Source: Ochromonas danica (Eukaryota > Sar > Chrysophyceae > Chromulinales > Chromulinaceae). From it: DNA of 64,000 nucleotides. The stretch lies in NCBI GenBank assembly GCA_015146655.1, contig VKHL01000086.1:1-64000 (forward strand), read 5' to 3'. The position numbers and the translations under genes were made by a program. Positions 44,808 through 52,997 of the stretch are shown one piece after another. Position 1 is the first letter of the stretch; every line of letters starts with the position of its first letter. The notes under the pieces are model-generated. The model was not told the DNA's origin and did no database searches. It was given only the letters and a program-made list of their open reading frames with translations.

Positions 44808-45322
44808 GCAACATTCCATTCCAAAAAGCAAACAAAACAGAAAACACAACTTGGGGTCAGAGTGGAAAAGTAAAGAACAAGAATTTTCAAGTCATATCAG
44901 AGTCAGGAAACTGCCTTTGTTGACAGTTGTGAAAGAACAAGAATTTTGAAGTAGAATGTTGAGAAGATGCCTCATCGCCGAGGATGATGCTTGATGAAGA
45001 TTGTTGTTCGTGTTAACCCTTCCAGCTTCTTATTTGGAGGTCAACGTTAGAATGAATAGTACACGTTGGCTGGTATCTTATGCTCTTTCTATAATGGTTT
45101 ACTTGACCTCCCAAGGGTCTGCAGAACTACGGATAAGATACGGCAACACAACCAACTCCGCTCTGGTCGGTCGAATGGAGTGCTGCTTATTGCCTTTTGG
45201 AAGTCAATTTCTTTAAAACGACAAAGTCGACAAGAAGCCAAATTTTATAAACGAAACAAAAAAATTATAACTTTTTGAATTATAACAAAATATCGGAGGT
45301 CTAATATTAGTTCTCTTCATAT

Positions 45323-45452
45323 TAGTTATTTATTCGAATTAGAAGAAATTCAGAAAATTGCTGTTACTTACTATGTTTCTAACTATTAAAAGTTAGAAAC
45401 ATAGTAAGTAACAGCAATTTTTTGTACTTCTTCTAATTCGAATAAATAACTA
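45323..45452. repeat. Long inverted repeat (62 bp arms, 6 nt loop)
   Basis: The left arm 45323-45384 (TAGTTATTTATTCGAATTAG...) is repeated inverted at 45391-45452 with about four mismatches, separated by ATTAAA. A transcript would fold into a long stem. It sits in an AT-rich island and could be a MITE or other small foldback element; no flanking target duplication was clear. Confidence 0.85.
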
Positions 45453-45561
45453 TTGTAACTATTTTTAGAAGCATTGTAAGTAATCAAATTATTTGATTAT
45501 TTGTACGTTCAATTAAAAGAGAAAATTTCTTTATTTAATTAATTATATTTAGTGTAATTTA

Positions 45562-45672
45562 ATGGGAAATCGTATTGAAAAAGAAATAACTGGGAAACAA
45601 TTTAGTGAATTATATAAAGCTATACCTTTATATAAATTTACGAATGATTATGAAAAACATATGGCGAATTAA
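45562..45672 (+). pseudogene. Short giant-virus-like ORF remnant (fossil)
   Basis: A 36-codon ORF in AT-rich sequence. Its C-terminal part (LYKFTNDYEKH) resembles the 'YKLTN..E.HNG' opening found in many giant-virus and virus-derived protist proteins; this is recall, not a search. Codon use (AAA, TTA, GAA, TAT) differs from all neighbours. It is much shorter than such proteins usually are, so if real it is a broken remnant. Confidence 0.25.
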
Positions 45673-46279
45673 GAATGTTCTAATATATAGACCTATATGA
45701 GCTAAATGGAGCAAATTGTTTTGCAGTGTTTGAATCAATTTAGTTCAAATATTGTACATTAATTTAATCCATTTTGCTCGATCTTGATCAATCTCGCATT
45801 GCTTCATCGACACATTGACGCGTCAACGATGCCCTGCTCCCATCAATAGTGAGTCAGTATGCAGAACATCATACTAGAATGGATGTAACGGATGGGTCAA
45901 TTTACATCTTGACACATGTAAGACAATTCCCTCATACTATTTCTTGCATTAGCTTTATGGAAGAGTCCAAGCACTCAGTCTCCATTTCTGTATGCTCTGT
46001 CTGAGTGGATGACAAACTGGTATTCTCTGTCTCAACAACTCAATCTTATCGAGAGGGTTTAAGACGAACTAAAGGTATGTTTCCCCATAGTAGTAGTTGT
46101 AGTGTATAGTGCATAGCTATTAAATACTGCGTAGTGGCTCAGACTACTCATGATCATATGTTGTCACATTTCAATCATCCTGCATAATAAGACTTATGAG
46201 GTTAAAAAGCTACCATCACCTTAACTGGCTGAAAACTCTTTTTGTTTTTCGCTTTCTGAATGACTTGTAACATGGATTG

Positions 46280-46376
46280 GTTCATTCCATGACTACCTCT
46301 CTATGTGGAGTTATATGGAATTCCATGGAACTCCAATATATGGAAATACTACTATATGGAATTCCATGGAATTCCG
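46280..46376. repeat. Cluster of TTCCATGGAA palindromes
   Basis: Within 100 bp there are a CATTCCATG box, a 28 bp imperfect palindrome centred on GGAATTCCATGGAA near 46320, and a second ATGGAATTCCATGGAATTCC at 46356-46375. It lies 70 bp upstream of COMMD3. Single copies of the core occur near 7021 and 31396. Confidence 0.7.
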
Positions 46377-46447
46377 CGTGAGGAAGAGGACAACCCAATA
46401 GTCTAAATCCAATAAACAATACAAAATAGATCCAACAGCTTGACCCA

Positions 46448-47265
46448 ATGGAAGTCCTCTCAATATCTCAAGAAGTAGCTTCACACCTACTTGCTCTTCA
46501 TTCTCTCAGTCCTGAGCATATTGCTAAGATGGCAAAGGTTTTTATCAAATCTCTGTTGACAGGAGAAGCTTTGACTGCCTTGGGTGAGTGAGTCCTAGTC
46601 CTCCTGCCTCCTAACACACTCTCTGTTCAGACAACACACATCTTATCTCAGCATACCTCTGATGAATGCTGCTTAGATGACAGTTGGAAGGCACCTTGTG
46701 ATGCTCTGGGTATTCTTCTTATTGAAGCTGTGCGCACACAGTCTACTGAAGCTCAACTCAAGTAACCAACCACATCTCACTAATCCCTCATCCACTGCAC
46801 TGCACTCCACGCTCATTCTACATATTGTGTTCATATTGTTCAGGTCTCTTCTGTCAGAGCATGGCATTAGTGGCGAGGTGGCGGACACCATCACCACAGC
46901 CTACAGTCAATACCACGACCTCCTCGCCAAGCATTTGCAAAAAATAGGTATCCACTACTGCTTTCTTTCACTGTGGTATCTAATCCATCTCTCTTGCCAT
47001 GTCTATCTCTGTCTGACTTACCCACCAAGGCATCCAGCTTCCTCGTTTAGTGGGTGTGGAGTGGCGGCTAGATTATGCCATTCGGTCGAAGATCTTAGGT
47101 AAAGAGAATGTACCTCTGTTCTTCGTGGGACTCAAGGTTAAAGAAGGGAAGGAAGAGAAAGATATTAGATTCCTTGCAACATTGGAGGAAATGCAAGATC
47201 TATTGGCTAAAGTACGAGATGCTGTCAAACAGGTGGAGCGGGTAATTCACTTGAACGAATCGTAG
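46448..47265 (+). CDS. COMMD3: COMM domain-containing protein 3
   Basis: Four exons (46448-46583, 46677-46761, 46844-46947, 47030-47265) give 186 residues; human COMMD3 has 195. The helical N-domain contains DDSWKAPCDALGILLIEAVR. The COMM domain is clear: LPRLVGVEWRLDYAIRSKIL, PLFFVGLKVKEG, TLEEMQDLLAKVRDAVKQVE. COMMD proteins form a ring that joins CCDC22/CCDC93 in the Commander complex, which with Retriever recycles endosomal cargo. The exon 2 acceptor at 46676 was chosen because the nearer AGs give stops. Its last 41 bp overlap the end of the ubinuclein gene on the other strand. Confidence 0.82.
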
Positions 47266-49531
47266 GAGAAGGAAGAGAAGAATGTGAAACATCAGCAGCG
47301 GTAGGAGCGGATTCCAGTGCAGTTATGGGGTCGTGTTGTAGTGTGGAGGAGGATTGAGGAGCAGACTCGACTGTTGGGACGTGATGGTGATGATGATCTT
47401 GCTGTGTAATGTCAGTCATTTCTATCGATGCTTCCTTTGCTTCATGAGCTTTTTCTTCTTCTACCACTTCCATAGCTCCACTAGAAGTCTCTGCTGGTGT
47501 TGCGGTCACCGCCACTGCTGCTTCTTTCTTTTGCTCTTTCATCACCCTGTAACAACAATAACAATAACAATGACACATAAACTCACTTAGTCCTCGAAAG
47601 ACTAGCTCGAGTGAGGGAGAGAGAATTAAAACTAACCTATTTCGCTCGGTCTTGATCGCTTGCTTGATGGCAGCCACATCGCCATAGAGACAAGAGGACG
47701 GGAAGGCTTGCGCCACTTTCTCCAGCACTGCTTCGAACTCTTCTTTGATTGTCAACTTCGCATACTCCACTTCTTCCATATCCTCCTTATCTATATTAGT
47801 TAGCTTACCACGATAAGTATTCTCCATTAGAACCCATTGTGTGACAGAATCTTCCAAATGTACCAATTGTTGACGTAATGGCACACTCCAACGACAATAC
47901 CACGAATAGTTTGGAAGACCTGCTGCTGTTGCTGCAGCTGTATTATTAGCTTCTGTAGACTCAGTCTCAGGATTCCAGTAAATGGCTTCCTCAGAGTAGT
48001 TTGCTAACTCAGAGGCAATAGGGGCAGTGGCGGCTGGAGTGTCTGCCTCAGCTTCCATACGATTAGCTGCTGCTTCACTATCCATCACAGTAGTCGAACC
48101 TTCTACCTCTATCAATCCATCCTTCCCAACTTCTTTACTATCACTCTTATTACTACTACCACCACCACCTAAACTCTTTCTAGCTAGCTTATAAGCTGGT
48201 TGTTTACTCAAAGGACAAGATTTGATATTAGCTTTCAAATCATTTTGAATTCGATTGATAAGCTTATCTACCCTTGTACGTGATTCATTTGATTTATCAC
48301 GAAGATGCAATCGATTCAAAATAGTTCGTATTTTCAAAGCGGATACTTCCACTCCAACAGCAGTCTGGATACTCTCATAGAAGCCTGAGGTCTGACTAAT
48401 CTGTCTCGCACTGTGATGTTGATTCACTACCTTCTCATAGTGTAAGAGAGCAGAATGAAGTTCAGATGGAAGAGGACGTCTCTTCCTGATTCTATTGCGA
48501 CAAGTCTCAACAGCTTTTTGGAATTCTTTCAAAGCAATCAAAACCTCTGGGGCAGGTTTCCAAAGAGGTTTTTCAACTTTCTCCTTCTCTTTCATCAGTT
48601 TGTTATCTACACCAACACCACCAACACCTTCTTCTACCTCTTTGTCCTTACCCTTATCCTTATCCTGTTTCTTAGTGACACTGTCTTTATCTTTGGACTT
48701 GACCTTCTCACTGCTGTTGTTGTTGTTGTTGTCTGAGGGATTATCCTTGTCCACTACTACTACTGCTGGTGCTACCTCTCCTTCTGACACTAACATATCA
48801 GACGACACCTTCTTCTTCTCATGACTATCACTGCTTCGAGCAACTTTAATCGGCTTGATTCGAGCCTTCTTCGGCAGTGGTTCGACTTCAAGATCTCCTG
48901 AAGAGATAAAGAAGCCATCGACTTTCGTCTTTGTAGACTTACCTTGTAACATCTTTTCATACTGAACCACAGCCTCGGAGTCGTCAATGAACATGTCTGA
49001 ATAGTCATAATCATCTGCAAAGACTTTCTTCCTGCGGAGTCTTTTGCTCGAAGGGGGTGACTGTGTGTGTGAGCTGTTATACACTGTGCCAGTGCCAGTG
49101 GCTGTACCTGTGTCGTGGGTAGTGCCATTGCCATTGCTATTGGCTGTGGGTAGCTTTGGGGTGGAAGGAGCAGGTGAGCCATGATCAGACAAAGCCTCTT
49201 CTCCATCTTCTATTACCTCAGCTCCACCAAAAGGAGTACAATACTTTCGTTCTAATTGGTCAATAACACTATTATAAAGATTGGAACTTCGTGTTCCAAT
49301 ATCACTCAAACCTCCTCTTGCGGCCTGACCTGGACTGAGAGGTAATAGCACTGATTCCATCTTTTTCATACCTTCATGCTTTCTTTTACGATGAGTTAGT
49401 TGATGGAAGAGAGTCTTGTAGTTGATATTCAAACACTCTCCCTCACTAAGACATTGATCAACCTCATCTTGGGGAATGTCAATGATTACCAACTTATGAG
49501 GATGATCAACAATCAATTGAGCTGATTCCAT
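47225..49531 (-). CDS. UBN1: Ubinuclein/HPC2-like subunit of the HIRA histone chaperone complex
   Basis: Exons 49531-47637 and 47546-47225 give 738 residues. The Hpc2-related (HUN/HRD) domain is near residues 150-205: ADDYDYSDMFIDDSEAVVQY, then KVDGFFISSGDLEV, matching 'D.TDPFIDDSE...GFYINSG' of ubinucleins. This domain binds histone H3.3 within HIRA. A middle helical region (residues 310-430) may be the UBN-AB domain. Lys/Asp/Glu and Ser-rich linkers fill the rest. The 90 bp intron is in frame, so an unspliced reading also stays open, but its translation (MCHCYCYCCY) is plainly intronic. The ATG at 49531 follows an in-frame GTG that was discarded. Confidence 0.78.
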   Translation of the reverse strand: MESAQLIVDHPHKLVIIDIPQDEVDQCLSEGECLNINYKTLFHQLTHRKRKHEGMKKMESVLLPLSPGQAARGGLSDIGTRSSNLYNSVIDQLERKYCTPFGGAEVIEDGEEALSDHGSPAPSTPKLPTANSNGNGTTHDTGTATGTGTVYNSSHTQSPPSSKRLRRKKVFADDYDYSDMFIDDSEAVVQYEKMLQGKSTKTKVDGFFISSGDLEVEPLPKKARIKPIKVARSSDSHEKKKVSSDMLVSEGEVAPAVVVVDKDNPSDNNNNNSSEKVKSKDKDSVTKKQDKDKGKDKEVEEGVGGVGVDNKLMKEKEKVEKPLWKPAPEVLIALKEFQKAVETCRNRIRKRRPLPSELHSALLHYEKVVNQHHSARQISQTSGFYESIQTAVGVEVSALKIRTILNRLHLRDKSNESRTRVDKLINRIQNDLKANIKSCPLSKQPAYKLARKSLGGGGSSNKSDSKEVGKDGLIEVEGSTTVMDSEAAANRMEAEADTPAATAPIASELANYSEEAIYWNPETESTEANNTAAATAAGLPNYSWYCRWSVPLRQQLVHLEDSVTQWVLMENTYRGKLTNIDKEDMEEVEYAKLTIKEEFEAVLEKVAQAFPSSCLYGDVAAIKQAIKTERNRLVLILSPSLELVFRGLSEFMCHCYCYCCYRVMKEQKKEAAVAVTATPAETSSGAMEVVEEEKAHEAKEASIEMTDITQQDHHHHHVPTVESAPQSSSTLQHDPITALESAPTAADVSHSSLPSPTIRSSELPAPPV

Positions 49532-49642
49532 TCCCACAGAGCAGAGTGTATATAAATAGACTGAGTCAATCGAAATCGAAATACTGTAGATGATGATGAA
49601 TGAAGTGGTTGTACTGCTGGTCTATGAGCTGTTCACTGTGAC

Positions 49643-49715
49643 AACAATTATCACCAATAATTATCAATAATTATCAACAATTATCAATAATTATCAATAA
49701 TTATCAATTATTATC
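49643..49715. repeat. 10 bp tandem repeat (TTATCAATAA)
   Basis: Five to seven imperfect copies of TTATCAATAA about 115 bp upstream of the ubinuclein start codon. Confidence 0.85.
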
Positions 49716-50334
49716 GTATTTTGTTTGTTTCTCGCTGTTGGTGAGGGGTGAGCTTGACAAGTTAAAGACCGGTAGGGGACCAACACCCAATCCCCCCACA
49801 GTCAACATTACATAACGTGTATCACATTACATACACTACTACTCTTACTGATATGTACATAGCAATAAGACTTATGAAATGTGGTAGTGAATATGCTAAT
49901 TAGTATGCTCAGGTTGCAACAGTAGTGAGAGGAGAACTTTGCCCACATACTGTGCTCTCCCGCTTCACCTCGTGACGATCTATACAAACCTTCCAGCAGA
50001 ACACTTCTATATCTACACATTTGTAACATATGGAAGTCCCTACTGGAGGTCAAATCCTACTTTACACATTCAGCTGCTGGAATATACCCGCACAGGGTTA
50101 GGGAAGGATGAAGAAGCCATTATCTACGTGAGAACAGAAGCGACATGACGAACGGAATAGAGCAGTCCCTTTATCAGTTATGTGATGCTACCATGAACGA
50201 AGAAGTTGATTGAGACTCTTCTGGCATGATAGCACAACCAACTATGAATCTCACGAATGTAAATGTAATTTTACTTATATTGGCAACAAGAGGATACGGT
50301 AAGAGGAGCTACAGAAGTGATGGCGACTGACTGT
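49716..50334. other. Intergenic between ubinuclein and the Nudix gene
   Basis: 619 bp. Small ORFs on both strands lack coding character and match nothing known. Presumably it is the ubinuclein promoter and Nudix 3' UTR. Confidence 0.45.
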
Positions 50335-50928
50335 CTACTCTTCATCAAAGGTGACTGTGGGAGACGGTCGATCGCCAATGGGCTCGGGAAACCCTTTCAA
50401 CTTGACATACTCCCTGCATGCATGGATAGAGTCGGGAGTGAAGTCTTCTCCATTCCCCGCCCTCTCTAGAATCTCGTTCATCGTCATCATGTGCACAGAT
50501 TGTACTTCTGCCTTCTGGAGGCGGAGCGGTCCGTCATAAACAACCTCCCAGGCATCTCCAAAGCACTTGATTCTCTGGTCTTCATAGTAAAATGTGAATA
50601 AATGGTCACTTTCAACTCCTTTGATACCCATTTCTTCCTCAATCTCTCTTGTGTTTGTCTCCTCATAGCTCTCTCCTGCAGCCACTACACCTCCAGGGGT
50701 GGGATCATAGAAGCTGGGGCAATAGTCCTTCAAACTACTTCTCTTCTGAACATAGAAATAATTTGAGGAAGTGCGAATGAGAGCATAGGTGGCACGATGA
50801 ATGAGTTTGTGTGTTCTCATGACATGGCGGAGAGCAGGTTGGACAACTTGATTGTGCTCATCCACAATCTCCACCAACTCATTAGCAGAGAGACCCTTAG
50901 AGGGATCAGATACCACACTATCTGCCAT
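50335..50928 (-). CDS. Nudix hydrolase, YfcD/IPP-isomerase-like
   Basis: A single exon of 197 residues from MADSVVSDPSKG. The Nudix box is complete: GGVVAAGESYEE followed by TNTREIEEEMGI, matching Gx5Ex7REUxEExGU. The flanks have the layout of the YfcD/IDI branch: IVDEHNQVVQPALRHVMR, RATYALIRTSSNYFYVQKRS, DPTPGGV. Members hydrolyse nucleoside diphosphate derivatives or isomerise isopentenyl diphosphate. The IDI active-site Cys and Glu pattern is not evident, so a hydrolase acting on an unknown diphosphate is likelier. The upstream hydrophobic extension to 51006 was rejected as read-through of the promoter. Confidence 0.85.
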   Translation of the reverse strand: MADSVVSDPSKGLSANELVEIVDEHNQVVQPALRHVMRTHKLIHRATYALIRTSSNYFYVQKRSSLKDYCPSFYDPTPGGVVAAGESYEETNTREIEEEMGIKGVESDHLFTFYYEDQRIKCFGDAWEVVYDGPLRLQKAEVQSVHMMTMNEILERAGNGEDFTPDSIHACREYVKLKGFPEPIGDRPSPTVTFDEE

Positions 50929-51151
50929 CTCAACTTCAACTATTTGCTGAAGAAGAAAACTGAAAAGAGAAGGAAGCAAAATGAAAAGCAAGATGAAAAG
51001 ATGCACTTCTCTTGATTATTGTCTTGCATGTGAAGACCATTTTCGGGGTTTTGGTATCTCGATTTCTGGGGTTTTCGTGTGCTGAACAATGAGATGATCG
51101 ATCAACATGATGGGTTCTGTTGAGTAAGTTGACTTGATTGAAGGATATCAC

Positions 51152-52714
51152 ATGGATGGAAGCTTTCATGCATTATTACAAACTTTTGTGATACCAACAG
51201 ATGAGAATGAAGTAGCCCTTCATGGCAAGACCTATAAAGCTATTAATGAAGCCTTGCTATCCATTAACCAATTGGCTGATCAACTGGGTTGGGAACATCC
51301 GCAGTGTGTCTCACTCATCAATGACGTGGTGGACCTCTACAATGATGCTCATCTCTTTCACTACGCAGAACAGCTTTCAATGCGCTTGAAAACTGCGTTT
51401 GAACGAACCTATCCCCCTCATCATCGAATTCACGGTCAGATTAGCATCAAGTTGGCCAATGCGCTGCTAAGTGAGTTAAGTTTTGCTCGTGCAGAGACTT
51501 CCTATCGTGAGGCACTCGCTCTCTACAAGCGCATTGGTGTCTCCAGGACTGACCTGGAGCTAGCCAGTGCTCTGTCTGGTCTGAGCAAGAGTCTCGTCGC
51601 ACAGCATCAATTAGACGAGGCCGAGACTGTCTTGAAGCACTTGCTGGAAGTCTACCTCACCAACTATGGTAATGGACATAAAGACAGTCTTGCGACTATC
51701 AACCGGCTCTCTCAAGTCCTAGAGCAGAACAATAAGGCTACCGAGGCCGTGACCATCTGCCAGGAATCACTCGATCTTTGTGTCAGGACACTAGGAGAAA
51801 CAGACGCCATCACTCAAGAAGCTGCAGTCACACTTGCTCGGTTAAAGCAAGCTATTGGTCAACCGCATGAAGCCGAGCAGATTTTTCGTAAAGCTCTTCG
51901 CTACACAACTGCCGGGTTGGGACCACTTCATCTTCAAACACTTCACTTAGAGAAGGTGCTTGCCTCTCTTTTGGTGAAGATTGACAAGTTTGAAGAAGCT
52001 GACGAGATCTTTCGTCGTGTTTTACATTGCTTTGAAGAGCAATATGGTAAGATCTCTCCTGAATGCTTTGAAGTGTGCGAATGTCTGGGAGATCTCTATA
52101 TGCAACTAAACGATCCTGAGGTTGCAAGAGAGTTCTTTACCAAAGCTTATGATGGTAGATGCGCATTTTACTCCAAAAATCATCCTACGAGTCTCTTTGC
52201 ACTGTTCCTTCAAGCCCAGAGTTATGACTTGGAATCATCTTGGAGGCATCGATTGACCTACGAAGTAACCTTGCAGAGTGCTCATCGACTGCTTAAAGAG
52301 AGTTATGCAGGCTTGGTGAAGGTGGCAGGGAGGCAAAGTCCCGTCACCATTCGTGTTGCTCGTTACTTTGCGACATTTCTCGTTGCCCATGAGTTCTTCG
52401 AGGAGGCTGAGGCAATCTTTGACCATCTCTTCGAAACCGTTGTTCGTCCAGCTGTGGCTGCTCGTGCACAGGATATAAATACCATTACAATCATCATGGA
52501 TCGTGCCTACATAAAGGAAAAACGAAAGCTCTTTGTGCTTGCCAATGATCTCTATGAACAAGCTCTTTCTTTGGTAAAGGAACTTCGAAAGAAGCAGTAC
52601 AAAGTAGACGAAGAGCAGTCAAAACGGCAAATTGACATTCTCCAACAGCTAGAACAAGCTGAGGGTGATTGTATTGATCATCTCAACTATGTACAGCGAA
52701 TGGTGAAGCTATAG
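51152..52714 (+). CDS. Kinesin-light-chain-like TPR repeat protein
   Basis: A single exon of 520 residues with about eight TPR units of 42 residues, of the KLC/NPHP3 type (ALSGLSKSLVAQHQLDEAET, QTLHLEKVLASLLVKIDKFE, ECLGDLYMQLNDPEVAREFF). No N-terminal coiled coil binds kinesin heavy chain and there is no enzymatic domain, so it is a solenoid adaptor of unknown cargo. It is a distant paralogue of the gene at 8.5 kb. The first true ATG in frame is 51152; an upstream TTG was discarded. It diverges from the Nudix gene across 223 bp and is followed in the same direction by the kinesin-like gene. Confidence 0.75.
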   Translation: MDGSFHALLQTFVIPTDENEVALHGKTYKAINEALLSINQLADQLGWEHPQCVSLINDVVDLYNDAHLFHYAEQLSMRLKTAFERTYPPHHRIHGQISIKLANALLSELSFARAETSYREALALYKRIGVSRTDLELASALSGLSKSLVAQHQLDEAETVLKHLLEVYLTNYGNGHKDSLATINRLSQVLEQNNKATEAVTICQESLDLCVRTLGETDAITQEAAVTLARLKQAIGQPHEAEQIFRKALRYTTAGLGPLHLQTLHLEKVLASLLVKIDKFEEADEIFRRVLHCFEEQYGKISPECFEVCECLGDLYMQLNDPEVAREFFTKAYDGRCAFYSKNHPTSLFALFLQAQSYDLESSWRHRLTYEVTLQSAHRLLKESYAGLVKVAGRQSPVTIRVARYFATFLVAHEFFEEAEAIFDHLFETVVRPAVAARAQDINTITIIMDRAYIKEKRKLFVLANDLYEQALSLVKELRKKQYKVDEEQSKRQIDILQQLEQAEGDCIDHLNYVQRMVKL

Positions 52715-52997
52715 ATGGTGGATTGTTTGGTTATAGTTTATGTCTGTAGTATATTTCTCTTCAACAATCTTATTGGTAATTAAGTTATCTTCAATAACTC
52801 AAACTTGTACTCTGGACTTCAAAGCAATCATTCCAATTTCCGTTTGTTGGGCGGTAACTTATTGTTTTGCGTGGTGAAAGCAACAGTTGCGCGCTTTGCA
52901 TGGCATCGTTTTTGTCGAAAGATTTCTTCTGCTCGCGTTGCTGCAGTTGAGCTTTTAGCATAGACTTGAATTGAACTGAATTGAAGGTGAAGAAGAG

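Larger units (their letters stand above)
44808..46447. other. Gene-poor 1.6 kb stretch
   Basis: The longest non-genic stretch. From left to right it holds a 20 bp direct repeat (AAGAACAAGAATTTT at 44874 and 44934) and a short unassigned ORF (45001-45216). Next are an AT-rich island with a hairpin and a small virus-like ORF (45236-45700), and an exon-like patch near 45950-46070 (ALWKSPSTQSPFLYALSEW) that continues nowhere. Last is a palindrome cluster at 46280-46376. No intact gene was recognised. Confidence 0.6.

Noticed and set aside
44599-44949. Thr-His and Cys-Val repeat ORFs
   Set aside because: Translations of the CA/TG microsatellite.
50929-51006. Hydrophobic N-terminal extension of the Nudix protein
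   Set aside because: It lies in the divergent promoter, and MADSVVSDPSKG is a typical cytosolic start.
51127-51146. A 20 nt micro-intron (GTAAGT...GAAG) before the second TPR gene
   Set aside because: Removing it does not join any ATG to the TPR frame; ATG 51152 suffices.
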